In this document: one piece after another, positions 17,776-25,676 of the stretch
Numbering within the stretch: position 1 is the stretch's first letter
Layout: each line of letters opens with the position of its first letter
Assembly: GCA_937951935.1 (NCBI GenBank)
Contig: CALGAM010000067.1
Span: 1 to 53,743 of the forward strand
Source of the DNA: an uncultured Micromonospora sp.
Lineage (GTDB): Bacteria > Actinomycetota > Actinomycetes > Mycobacteriales > Micromonosporaceae
Direction of reading: 5' to 3'
DNA: 53,743 nt
The notes under the pieces: generated by a model
What the model saw: only the letters and a program-made list of their open reading frames with translations
The model's database searches: none
Told to the model about the DNA's origin: nothing
Program-made: the position numbers and the translations under genes

Positions 17776-19092
17776 GTGACCACCGTCGCGCTCAAGGACG
17801 TCACGAAGGTATTCCCAGATGGGACGGTGGCGGTCGACAACGTCAGTCTCGACGTCAACGACGGCGAGTTCATGGTGCTGCTCGGTCCCTCCGGCTGCGG
17901 AAAGTCCACGATGCTGCGGATCATCGCCGGCCTGGAGGAACCGACCAGCGGGGCGGTGCTGCTCGACGGCGAACTCGCCAACGACCTCCCGCCCCGGGAA
18001 CGTGGCGTCGCCATGGTCTTCCAGGACTTCGCGCTCTACCCGCACATGTCGGTACGGAACAACATCGCCTTCCCGCTGCGGCTGTCCGGGGTCGAGGAGC
18101 GGGCGCGTGGCGAGCGGGTGGCGGACGTCGCCAGCGCGCTCGGCATCGGTGACCTGCTGGAACGCAGGCCGAGCCAGCTCTCCGGCGGACAGCGGCAACG
18201 GGTCGCGATGGGCCGGGCCATCATCCGCCGCCCCGGCCTGTTCCTCATGGACGAGCCCCTGTCGAACCTGGACAGCGGTCTGCGGGCCGAGCTGCGGGCG
18301 GAGATATCCGGGCTCGTCCGGGAACTGGGCGTGAGCACCATCTACGTGACCCACGACCAGGCCGAGGCGCTGACCATGGCCGACCGGGTCGCCATCATGC
18401 GCAAGGGCGTCCTGCAGGACGTGGGCACCCCGACCCAGGTGTACGGGCGGCCCGCCACCCTCTACGTCGCCGCGTTCCTCGGCAGCCCCCGGATGAACCT
18501 GCTGGAGGCGACGGTCTACGTCCACCTCGACCGGTACGTCGCGCTCAACCTCGGCGAACAGTCCCTCTACCTGCCCTGGGACGACATCCGGGCCCGGGCC
18601 GTGGCCCACTACCACGGTGAGCGGATCGTGGTCGGGATGCGGGCCGAGGCGCTGACGCCGGTGGCGCCGGACGCTCCGGGTGACGTGCTGCACGGTCGGA
18701 TCCGCTACCTGGAGCACCACGGCCACGAGTCGCTGGCGTTCCTCGACATCGGCGCCACCGCGATCGTCGTCGACGAGGTGGGCGGTGCGACCGCCGACGA
18801 GCGGCCCGGCGGCCCGGGCCGGGGGATCCGCCGACTGAGCCAGGTCGTGCAGCGCCTGACCGGACGGGCGGTCGCGTCGGTGCCCGCGTCGCCGGAGTCG
18901 CAGCCGCGGGGTGCCCGGGAGAGCGTGCTGAGCGACGGGGGCCGCCACCACCGTCGTCCGGCCGAACTGGTGGTCCGGCTGGCGCCGTATCCGGCGATAT
19001 CTCCCGGCCAGTCGATGGCGGTCTCGGTGCGGATGGACGCCGTGCACTTCTTCGACGAGCGCGGCGACCGGATCGACGTCGGCTGGCGCTGA
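17776..19092 (+). CDS. Sugar-import ABC ATPase, MsiK/UgpC/MalK type, orphan
   Basis: GTG at 17776 has GGGAGGAG in front; an ATG at 17692 would add residues without family similarity. The 438-residue protein begins VTTVALKDVTKVFPDG and has Walker A GPSGCGKST, Q-loop FQDFALYPHMSV, signature LSGGQRQRVAMGRAI, Walker B LFLMDEPLSNLD and switch THDQAEAL. The C-terminal OB/TOBE region contains VVGMRAEALTPV, with an insertion of about 60 residues rich in Arg and Pro before the last strands. No permease or binding-protein gene is nearby, so it probably energises several sugar importers encoded elsewhere, as MsiK does in Streptomyces. A palindrome 112 bases upstream is the likely control site. Confidence 0.93.
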   Translation: MTTVALKDVTKVFPDGTVAVDNVSLDVNDGEFMVLLGPSGCGKSTMLRIIAGLEEPTSGAVLLDGELANDLPPRERGVAMVFQDFALYPHMSVRNNIAFPLRLSGVEERARGERVADVASALGIGDLLERRPSQLSGGQRQRVAMGRAIIRRPGLFLMDEPLSNLDSGLRAELRAEISGLVRELGVSTIYVTHDQAEALTMADRVAIMRKGVLQDVGTPTQVYGRPATLYVAAFLGSPRMNLLEATVYVHLDRYVALNLGEQSLYLPWDDIRARAVAHYHGERIVVGMRAEALTPVAPDAPGDVLHGRIRYLEHHGHESLAFLDIGATAIVVDEVGGATADERPGGPGRGIRRLSQVVQRLTGRAVASVPASPESQPRGARESVLSDGGRHHRRPAELVVRLAPYPAISPGQSMAVSVRMDAVHFFDERGDRIDVGWR

Positions 19093-19281
19093 CCGGCCCG
19101 ATCCCGCGCCCGGCGCGCCCCGCACCGGCCGGACCCCGCCGGGGCCTGTTTCAGCCCGGCCTGCTCCTCGTCGGCCCGACCCCCACCGGTACGGCGACGG
19201 CGTACCCGACGGTGCCGGTCGGCGGCCCCGGCGACGGACCGGGGTCGACCCCCTCCGCGGCGCACGGGTATCCCCGAACGG

Positions 19282-19310
19282 ACCCTGAGCCGACCCTGAA
19301 CGCACCCTGA
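19282..19310 (+). promoter_or_regulatory. Three ACCCTGA repeats at 11-bp spacing
   Basis: ACCCTGA occurs at 19282-19288, 19293-19299 and 19304-19310, exactly one helical turn apart, 81 bases upstream of the multicopper oxidase start. Flanking bases are partly conserved (GACCCTGAGC, GACCCTGAAC, CACCCTGAAT). This spacing is the hallmark of tandem winged-helix binding (OmpR/PhoB family or SARP). Confidence 0.5.
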
Positions 19311-19390
19311 ATGTGCCTCGCGGGCCTCGACGGCGATCCCAATAAGAAGACACCCTACAGGTAGTGAGCATTGATACCGGGAGGGTGGGA

Positions 19391-20917
19391 ATGGCGGGCG
19401 TTGGTTCGCGACGGTGGGTCGGGGTGCTGGTCGGGGTGCTGGCCGGAGTCCTGCTGCTCTGCGGGATCGGCGTCGGACTCGCCACCTGGACCTGGACCCG
19501 CGGCGTCGTCGACACGACCGGCAGGGTCAGCTTCGTCAACCGGCTCGCCATCCCGCCGCTGGCCGAGTCCCGGATCGACGCGCAGGGCCGCCGGGTCTTC
19601 GACCTGCGGGCCCAGCCGGGCCGGCGCGACTTCGGCGTGGGCGGGCCCACCCGCACCTGGGGCTACAACGGCGACTACCTGGGGCCGACGCTGCGGGCCA
19701 GGCGCGGGGAGGAGGTCATGGTCAACGTCGTCAACGGCCTCGGCGAACCGACCAGCGTCCACTGGCACGGCATGCACCTTCCGGCCGTCATGGACGGCGG
19801 ACCGCACCAGATGGTCCGTCCCGGCGCCACCTGGTCGCCGCACTGGCGGATCGACCAGCCCGCCGCCACCCTCTGGTACCACCCCCATCCGCACGGACGC
19901 TCCGAGCGGCACGTCTACCGTGGACTGGCCGGGATGTTCATCCTGGACGACGACGCCTCCGACGGGCTCGCGCTGCCCCGCCGGTACGGGGTCGACGACA
20001 TCCCCCTGATCGTCCAGGACCGGCGGTTCGACTCCGACGGGCAGTTCGACGAGCGGCGCGCGTTCCTCGGCGGGGTCGGCATCCTCGGGGACACCCTGCT
20101 GGTCAACGGCACCGTCGGGCCGTACCTCGACGTCACCACGGAGCGGGTCCGGCTACGGCTGCTCAACGGCTCCACCGCCCGGACGTACGACTTCGGGTTC
20201 GCCGACGACCGGAGCTTCGCCCTGGTCGCCACCGACGGCGGGCTCCTGGAGGCGCCGCACCGGACCACGCGGATCCGGCTCTCACCGGGCGAGCGTGCCG
20301 AGATCGTGGTGACGGTGCGCCCCGGTGAGCGGACGGTGCTGCGCAGCTACCCGCCCAACCTGGGCGTGGACTTCTTCAACCAGCGGTTCAACGGGGGCGA
20401 CGACACCTTCGACGTCCTCCAACTGCGGGCCGCCGCAACCCTGCGGCCCGCACCCGAGGTGCCGTCCCGTCTCGTGCCGATCGAGCGACTCGACCCGGCG
20501 TCGGCCGCCACGACCCGGAAGTTCGACCTCGCCGGGCGGAGCATCAACGGCACGGGAATGAACCTCGGCCGGATCGACTTCGCGGTCACCCGGGACACCA
20601 CCGAGATCTGGGAGATCACCAAGCAGGACGGTACGCCGCACAACTTCCACGTGCACGACGTGCAGTTCCAGGTCCTCTCGGTGGCCGGGCGTGAACCTCC
20701 GCCCGAGCTGCGCGGCTGGAAGGACACCATCCTGCTGGAGGTGCGGAGGGAGGTCCGGATCATCGCCCGGTTCGCCGACCACGCCGACCCGAACATGCCG
20801 TACATGTACCACTGCCACCTGCTCTACCACGAGGACCAGGGGATGATGGGCCAGTTCGTGGTGGTGGAGCCGGGCCAGCGGCCGGGCCGTCCCCCGACCG
20901 GGCACGCCCACGGCTGA
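19391..20917 (+). CDS. Membrane-anchored multicopper oxidase
   Basis: ATG 19391 is chosen for the GGGAGG six bases upstream; a GTG at 19364 is possible. The 508-residue protein starts with an uncleaved-looking signal or anchor helix (WVGVLVGVLAGVLLLCGIGVG). Copper ligands are all present: HWHGMHLP and WYHPHPHG in the first cupredoxin domain, HNFHVHDVQF and YHCHLLYHEDQGMMGQF near the C-terminus, including the type 1 Cys, His and axial Met. The layout fits the CueO/bilirubin-oxidase-like three-domain group, which oxidises cuprous ion, phenolics or bilirubin with reduction of oxygen to water, outside the cell. No copper exporter or sensor gene is adjacent. Three 11-bp-spaced repeats lie upstream; a strong hairpin follows. 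Confidence 0.94.
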   Translation: MAGVGSRRWVGVLVGVLAGVLLLCGIGVGLATWTWTRGVVDTTGRVSFVNRLAIPPLAESRIDAQGRRVFDLRAQPGRRDFGVGGPTRTWGYNGDYLGPTLRARRGEEVMVNVVNGLGEPTSVHWHGMHLPAVMDGGPHQMVRPGATWSPHWRIDQPAATLWYHPHPHGRSERHVYRGLAGMFILDDDASDGLALPRRYGVDDIPLIVQDRRFDSDGQFDERRAFLGGVGILGDTLLVNGTVGPYLDVTTERVRLRLLNGSTARTYDFGFADDRSFALVATDGGLLEAPHRTTRIRLSPGERAEIVVTVRPGERTVLRSYPPNLGVDFFNQRFNGGDDTFDVLQLRAAATLRPAPEVPSRLVPIERLDPASAATTRKFDLAGRSINGTGMNLGRIDFAVTRDTTEIWEITKQDGTPHNFHVHDVQFQVLSVAGREPPPELRGWKDTILLEVRREVRIIARFADHADPNMPYMYHCHLLYHEDQGMMGQFVVVEPGQRPGRPPTGHAHG

Positions 20918-20931
20918 TCCGGAACGTCCGC

Positions 20932-20967
20932 GGCCCTCTCCCGGCACGACACCGCCGGGAGAGGGCC
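20932..20967. terminator. Bidirectional hairpin between convergent genes
   Basis: GGCCCTCTCCCGGC (20932-20945) pairs perfectly with GCCGGGAGAGGGCC (20954-20967) across an 8-nt loop. It lies between the multicopper oxidase stop (20917) and the NTF2-like stop (20974) and can serve both strands. Confidence 0.8.
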
Positions 20968-20973
20968 GGCGCG

Positions 20974-21327
20974 TCACGGCAGTTCCGGCCGGTCGAGGAC
21001 CCGCAGCCAGGAGCCGTCCGGCTGACGGCGGGCCACCTGGACCCGGACGCCCGTGCCGTCGCGCCGGACGGTCGAGGTGAGCGCGAGGTCGCCGCTGACC
21101 AGGGTGGGCAGCGGATCCTCCGGCGCGAGACGCGGGCGGTCTGCCAGAACCTGTTCCCACAGCGCCCGGATCGCCGCACGGCCGACGGTCACGCCGCCCG
21201 GCGGGTACGCCAGCACCGCGTCCTCCTCGTACAGCGCGGCGACCCCGTCGGCGTCACCGGCGTTCGAGCGTTCGACGAACAGCCGGGTGATGTCCTCGGG
21301 ACGCATCGCCTTCGTCCGTGCGGTCAC
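20974..21327 (-). CDS. NTF2-like/SnoaL-type small protein
   Basis: GTG at 21327 with AGGAGGAGG just upstream; 117 residues. The sequence has the NTF2-like pattern of a helix with LFVERSNAGDADGVAALYEED, then AVLAYPPGGVTVGRAAI and three C-terminal strands (LVSGDLALTSTV, VRVQVARRQPDGSWL). Such proteins form cone-shaped alpha+beta barrels that bind small hydrophobic ligands or act as isomerases, hydrolases or ketosteroid-like enzymes; the exact role cannot be told. It is divergent from a LysR regulator with about 100 bases between starts, so the LysR protein probably controls it. Confidence 0.82.
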   Translation of the reverse strand: MTARTKAMRPEDITRLFVERSNAGDADGVAALYEEDAVLAYPPGGVTVGRAAIRALWEQVLADRPRLAPEDPLPTLVSGDLALTSTVRRDGTGVRVQVARRQPDGSWLRVLDRPELP

Positions 21328-21393
21328 GCTTCCTCCTCCTGTCCGGTCTCCGGTCACCCGTTCAGGGTGCGTCAGCCGACACCAGAAGTCCAA

Positions 21394-21419
21394 CAGATGT
21401 TTCTTATCTGATCTAGAAT
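21394..21419 (+). promoter_or_regulatory. LysR box CAGAT-N7-ATCTG plus -10 TAGAAT
   Basis: The 17-bp dyad CAGATGTTTCTTATCTG (21394-21410) lies in the -35/spacer region of a good -10, TAGAAT (21414-21419). The -10 is 8 nt from the ATG at 21428, so the LysR mRNA is probably leaderless. The dyad placement fits autoregulation and control of the divergent NTF2-like gene. Confidence 0.6.
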
Positions 21420-21427
21420 CGGCAGTT

Positions 21428-22315
21428 ATGGAACTGCGCCAGCTGGAGTACTTCGTCGCGGTCGCCGAAGAGGCCAGCTTCACCCGGGCCGCCGGACGCG
21501 TCCGGATCAGCCAGTCCGGGGTCAGCGCCCAGATCCGGCAGCTCGAACGGGAACTCGGCGCCACCCTGATCGACCGTTCCAGCCGTACCGCCAGACTCAC
21601 CGCCGCCGGCCGGGCCGCGCTGGGACCCGCCCGGGCCGTGCTCGCCCACGCCGCCGCCGTCCGGCAGGCCGTCGAGGAGGTGACCGGCGTCATCCGCGGC
21701 GAGTTGACCGTCGGCATGGTCGTCGGCTGCACCATCGCCCCGTTCTTCGCGGCCCTCGCCGAGTTCCACCGCGCCCACCCGGGCGTCGAGCTGACGCTGC
21801 GCGAGGACAACTCCGACCGGCTCGTCGCCGGGGTCCGCTCCGGCGCGCTCGACCTCGCCCTGGTCGGCACCGCCGACGTCACCTTCGCCGGCCTCGACGC
21901 GCTGACCCTCGTCCGCGAACGGCTCGTCGCCCTCGTCCCGCCGGACCACCCGCTCGGCGCGCGGCGCGGTGTCAGCCTGGCCGACCTCACCGCGTACCCG
22001 CTGGTCTGTCTGCCGCCGGGAACCGGCATCCGCACCGTTCTCGACCGCGCCTGCGCCGCCGCCCGGCTCCAACCGTCGATCGCGCTGCAGGCCAGCGCGG
22101 GAGAGGCGGTCGCCGACCTGGCCGCCCGAGGGCTCGGCGTGGGGATCCTCAGCGAGTCGATGGCGCCCGACACCACGGACCGGTTGCGGCGCCTCCTGAT
22201 CGACGACGTCACGACCCCGGCCTCGCTGGCCCTGGTCTGGAACGGTGACCCGGGGCCGGCACTGGCGAAACTGGTCGACCACGCGCGGTCCGCCTTCGGC
22301 GTACCCACGAGGTGA
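21428..22315 (+). CDS. LysR-family transcriptional regulator
   Basis: 295 residues, the standard LTTR length. The N-terminal winged helix-turn-helix reads MELRQLEYFVAVAEEASFTR, then ISQSGVSAQIRQLERELGA; the effector-binding region follows from about residue 90 (ELTVGMVVGC, ELTLREDNSDRLVAGVRSG, VPPDHPLG). The ligand is unknown. The ATG directly follows a TAGAAT -10 with an 8-nt gap and no ribosome-binding site, so translation is probably leaderless. The dyad over the promoter is its presumed binding site. It most likely regulates the divergent NTF2-like gene. Confidence 0.94.
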   Translation: MELRQLEYFVAVAEEASFTRAAGRVRISQSGVSAQIRQLERELGATLIDRSSRTARLTAAGRAALGPARAVLAHAAAVRQAVEEVTGVIRGELTVGMVVGCTIAPFFAALAEFHRAHPGVELTLREDNSDRLVAGVRSGALDLALVGTADVTFAGLDALTLVRERLVALVPPDHPLGARRGVSLADLTAYPLVCLPPGTGIRTVLDRACAAARLQPSIALQASAGEAVADLAARGLGVGILSESMAPDTTDRLRRLLIDDVTTPASLALVWNGDPGPALAKLVDHARSAFGVPTR

Positions 22316-22402
22316 GGAAGCGGGCGGCCCGCCCGGACGTGCCGATACCGGGGGCTTCCTTCCCGGGCAGCCGGAAGGCGCACCGACCGGGGGCGGCGCG
22401 GC

Positions 22403-22408
22403 TAGGTT
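22403..22408 (+). promoter_or_regulatory. -10 (TAGGTT) for leaderless HAD gene
   Basis: TAGGTT is followed after 7 nt by GTG 22416, with no plausible ribosome-binding site. It should start the HAD/GH65 operon. Confidence 0.5.
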
Positions 22409-22415
22409 GGAAGAC

Positions 22416-23255
22416 GTGCTGGGCCTACCCGTTGGCGTGACCGCCTGTCTCTTCGACCTGGACGGCGTGCTGACCCAGACCGCGCGGGTGCACAACGCCG
22501 CCTGGGCGGAGACGTTCAACGCGTTCCTGCGGGTACGGTCGGAGGCCACCGGCGAGCCGTTCCGGCCGTACGACCCGGACGCGGACTACCACCGGTACGT
22601 CGACGGCCGCTCCCGGGCCGACGGGGTGCGGAGCTTCCTCGCCTCCCGGCACATCACCCTGCCCGAGGGCGAGCCGGACGACCCGCCGGGCGCCGAGACG
22701 GTCAACGGGATCGGCAACCGCAAGAACGCCGTCCTGCTCCGCCGCATCCGCACCGACGGCGTCCAGACCTACCCGGGATCGGTCGCCTACCTGAAGGCGG
22801 CGCGGGCCGCCGGGCTACGCCGGGCCGTCGTCTCGGCCAGCGCCAACGCCGGCACCGTCGTGGCGGCGGCCGGGCTGGCGCCGTACCTTGAGGCCCGGGT
22901 CGACGGGGTGCTCGCCCGCGAGCGCGGACTGCGCGGCAAACCGCATCCGGACACCTTCCTCGCCGGCGCCGAACTGCTCGGGGTGCCGGCGGCGCAGGCC
23001 GCCGTCTTCGAGGACGCCCAGGCCGGGGTGGCGGCGGGCCGGGCCGGCGACTTCGGGTTCGTGATCGGGGTGGACCGCGTCGGCCGGGCCGACGAACTGC
23101 GCCGGCACGGCGCCGACATCGTGGTCCGCGACCTGGCCGAACTCCTCGACCAACCCGGTCCGGACGCACCCGGGGACACCGGCGGCACCGGCGGCACAGA
23201 CCCCGGCCCGGCGCCCGGCGGCGCCCGCGACGGCGCGGCCGGGGCGACCCGGTGA
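22416..23255 (+). CDS. pgmB: HAD-superfamily beta-phosphoglucomutase
   Basis: GTG 22416 fits the leaderless TAGGTT-7-GTG arrangement; 279 residues. The HAD motif I is CLFDLDGVLTQT (nucleophile and acid aspartates), motif II is VVSASAN, and motifs III/IV are RGLRGKPHPDTF and AVFEDAQAGVAAG. The DGVLTQTARVHNAAW and KNAVLLRRI cap features match beta-phosphoglucomutase, which converts beta-glucose 1-phosphate to glucose 6-phosphate. The last ~35 residues are a Gly/Pro/Ala-rich extension of no known role. The GH65 phosphorylase starts 12 bases downstream; such phosphorylases yield beta-glucose 1-phosphate, the substrate of this enzyme, so the pair forms a complete route into glycolysis. Confidence 0.9.
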   Translation: MLGLPVGVTACLFDLDGVLTQTARVHNAAWAETFNAFLRVRSEATGEPFRPYDPDADYHRYVDGRSRADGVRSFLASRHITLPEGEPDDPPGAETVNGIGNRKNAVLLRRIRTDGVQTYPGSVAYLKAARAAGLRRAVVSASANAGTVVAAAGLAPYLEARVDGVLARERGLRGKPHPDTFLAGAELLGVPAAQAAVFEDAQAGVAAGRAGDFGFVIGVDRVGRADELRRHGADIVVRDLAELLDQPGPDAPGDTGGTGGTDPGPAPGGARDGAAGATR

Positions 23256-23267
23256 GAGGGCGGGCCG

Positions 23268-25640
23268 ATGATCCGGGAGCGCTCCTTCCCCGTCGAGCCG
23301 TGGCACATCCGGGAGATCCGGCTCGACCTCGACGTCCTCGCCCAGTCGGAGTCGGTCTTCGCCCTGTCCAACGGCCACATCGGACTGCGGGGCAACCTCG
23401 ACGAGGGTGAGCCGCACGGGCTGCCCGGCACGTACCTGAACTCCTTCTACGAGCTGCGCCCGCTGCCGTACGCCGAGGCGGGCTACGGCTTCCCGGAATC
23501 CGGGCAGACGATCGTCAACGTCACCAACGGCAAGCCGATCCGGCTGCTCGTCGACGACGAGCCGTTCGACGTCCGCTACGGCGAGCTCATCAACCACGAG
23601 CGGGTCCTCGACCTGCGGGCCGGTACCCTCCAGCGGTCGGTGGTGTGGCGCTCCCCGGTCGGCCGTACCGTGCGGATCTGCAGCACCCGGCTGGTCTCGT
23701 TCACCCAGCGTTCCATCGCCGCCATCGAGTACCAGGTCGAACCGGTCGACGGGCCGATGCGGCTGATCATCCAGTCCGAGCTGGTCGCCAACGAGCAGCT
23801 GCCGGCACAGAGCCGCGACCCCCGGGTGGCGGCGGTGCTCGAGTCGCCGTTGCAGGCCGAGGAGCGGCTGGTACACGGCGACGGCGCGCTGCTGATCCAC
23901 CGCACCAAGGCGAGCGGGCTGCGGCTCGCCGCCCAGATGAGCCACGAGGTGTACGGGCCGGAGCGGAAGCTGGTCGGCACCGAGGCGTACGACGACTGGG
24001 CCCGGACCACCGTCACCTGCGTGCTCCGCCCCGGGGAACGGCTCCGGGTGGTCAAGTACGTCGCCTACGGCTGGTCCAGCCGCCGCTCCCGGCCGGCGTT
24101 GCGCGACCAGGTCGGCGCGGCGATCGCCGGGGCTCGCTTCTCCGGCTGGGAGGGGCTCTGCGCCGAGCAGCGTGACTACCTCGACACGTTCTGGCACGAC
24201 TCGGACGTCCAGGTGGACGGGGACCCGGAGGTGCAGCAGGCGGTCCGGTTCGGCCTCTTCCACGTGCTCCAGGCCGGTGCCCGGGCGGAGCTGCGGCCGA
24301 TCGCGGCGAAGGGCCTGACCGGACCGGGCTACGACGGCCACGCCTTCTGGGACACCGAGACCTTCGTGCTGCCGGTGCTGACCTACACCCTGCCGTCGGC
24401 GGTCGCCTCCGCACTGCGCTGGCGACACTCCACCCTGCACCTGGCGCAGGAGCGGGCCCGGACGCTCGGGCTGCGCGGTGCCGCCTTCCCGTGGCGGACC
24501 ATCCGCGGGCAGGAGACCTCCGCGTACTGGCCGGCCGGCACCGCCGGCTTCCACATCGCCGCCGACATCGCCGACGCGGTTCGTCGGTACGTCCTGGTCA
24601 CCGGTGACGAGCAGTTCGAGCGCGAGGTGGGGCTGGAGCTGCTGGTGGAGACCGCCCGGTTGTGGCGGTCGCTGGGGCACCACGACCGGCACGGCAGGTT
24701 CCACATCGACGGGGTGACCGGCCCCGACGAGTACACGGCGGTCAACAACGACAACGTCTACACCAACCTCATGGCGCAGCGGAACCTGCTCGCCGCCGCC
24801 GACGCCGCCCGGCGGCACGCCGAGGCGGCCCGGCGGCTGGGCGTCAGCGACGAGGAGACCGCCGCCTGGCGGGACGCCGCCCGTGACATGCACATCCCGT
24901 GGGACGACGAGCTGAAGGTCCACCCGCAGGTGGAGGGCTTCACCCGGTTCCAGGAGTGGAACTTCGCCGACACCCCGCCGGAGCAGTACCCGCTGCTGCT
25001 GAACTACCCGTACTTCGACCTGTACCGCAGGCAGGTGGTGAAACAGGCCGACCTGGTGCTGGCGATGCACTGGCGGGGGGACGCGTTCACCGACGAGCAG
25101 AAGGCGAACAACTTCGACTACTACGAGCGGCGTACCGTCCGTGACTCGTCGCTGTCGGCCTGTACCCAGGCCGTGCTGGCCGCCGAGGTGGGCCACCTCG
25201 AACTGGCCCACGACTACCTGGGCGAGGCGGCGCTGATGGACCTGCACGACCTCAACCAGAACACCCGCGACGGGGTACACGTCGCCTCGCTGGCCGGGGC
25301 GTGGATCGCCCTGGTCGCCGGCTTCGGCGGGCTGCGCGACCACACCGACGTGCTCGCCTTCACGCCCCGGCTGCCGAGCCGGATCAACCGGCTGGTGTTC
25401 TCGCTGCGCTGGCGTGACGTGCACCTGCGGGTGGACGTCCGGCAGCACGAGGTGACGTACGCGCTGCGCGACGCCCGCCCCGACGCGGCCATGGAGCTGA
25501 CCCACCACGGCACCCTGGTCCGGGTGACCTCCGCCAACCCGGTGACCCTGCCGATCCCCCCGGCGGGGCCGACCGGGCCGCGGCCGGAGCAGCCCGCCGG
25601 GCGCGCCCCGGTCCGCCGGACCAGCGCGGGCGAGCCGTAG
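23268..25640 (+). CDS. GH65 family inverting disaccharide phosphorylase
   Basis: 790 residues, normal for maltose/trehalose/kojibiose phosphorylases. The N-terminal beta-sandwich starts WHIREIRLDLDVLAQSES and SNGHIGLRGNLDEG; the (alpha/alpha)6 barrel has GYDGHAFWDTETFVLP and the catalytic acid Glu488 in GVTGPDEYTAVNNDNVYTN; the C-terminal beta-jelly-roll ends the protein. GH65 enzymes split an alpha-glucoside with phosphate to beta-glucose 1-phosphate, which the neighbouring HAD mutase would consume. Specificity (maltose, trehalose, kojibiose or nigerose) cannot be read safely from sequence. ATG start with GAGAGGGCGGG upstream. Cytosolic, no signal peptide. Confidence 0.94.
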   Translation: MIRERSFPVEPWHIREIRLDLDVLAQSESVFALSNGHIGLRGNLDEGEPHGLPGTYLNSFYELRPLPYAEAGYGFPESGQTIVNVTNGKPIRLLVDDEPFDVRYGELINHERVLDLRAGTLQRSVVWRSPVGRTVRICSTRLVSFTQRSIAAIEYQVEPVDGPMRLIIQSELVANEQLPAQSRDPRVAAVLESPLQAEERLVHGDGALLIHRTKASGLRLAAQMSHEVYGPERKLVGTEAYDDWARTTVTCVLRPGERLRVVKYVAYGWSSRRSRPALRDQVGAAIAGARFSGWEGLCAEQRDYLDTFWHDSDVQVDGDPEVQQAVRFGLFHVLQAGARAELRPIAAKGLTGPGYDGHAFWDTETFVLPVLTYTLPSAVASALRWRHSTLHLAQERARTLGLRGAAFPWRTIRGQETSAYWPAGTAGFHIAADIADAVRRYVLVTGDEQFEREVGLELLVETARLWRSLGHHDRHGRFHIDGVTGPDEYTAVNNDNVYTNLMAQRNLLAAADAARRHAEAARRLGVSDEETAAWRDAARDMHIPWDDELKVHPQVEGFTRFQEWNFADTPPEQYPLLLNYPYFDLYRRQVVKQADLVLAMHWRGDAFTDEQKANNFDYYERRTVRDSSLSACTQAVLAAEVGHLELAHDYLGEAALMDLHDLNQNTRDGVHVASLAGAWIALVAGFGGLRDHTDVLAFTPRLPSRINRLVFSLRWRDVHLRVDVRQHEVTYALRDARPDAAMELTHHGTLVRVTSANPVTLPIPPAGPTGPRPEQPAGRAPVRRTSAGEP

Positions 25641-25676
25641 CCGCACCCGGGTGACCGGGGCGGCGCGGACCGCGGC

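Noticed and set aside
19355..19375. CopY/CsoR-like copper operator before the multicopper oxidase (CTACAGGTAG)
   Set aside because: Only a 4-bp dyad with 2-bp spacer and no match to the TACAnnTGTA box; too weak to report as a feature.
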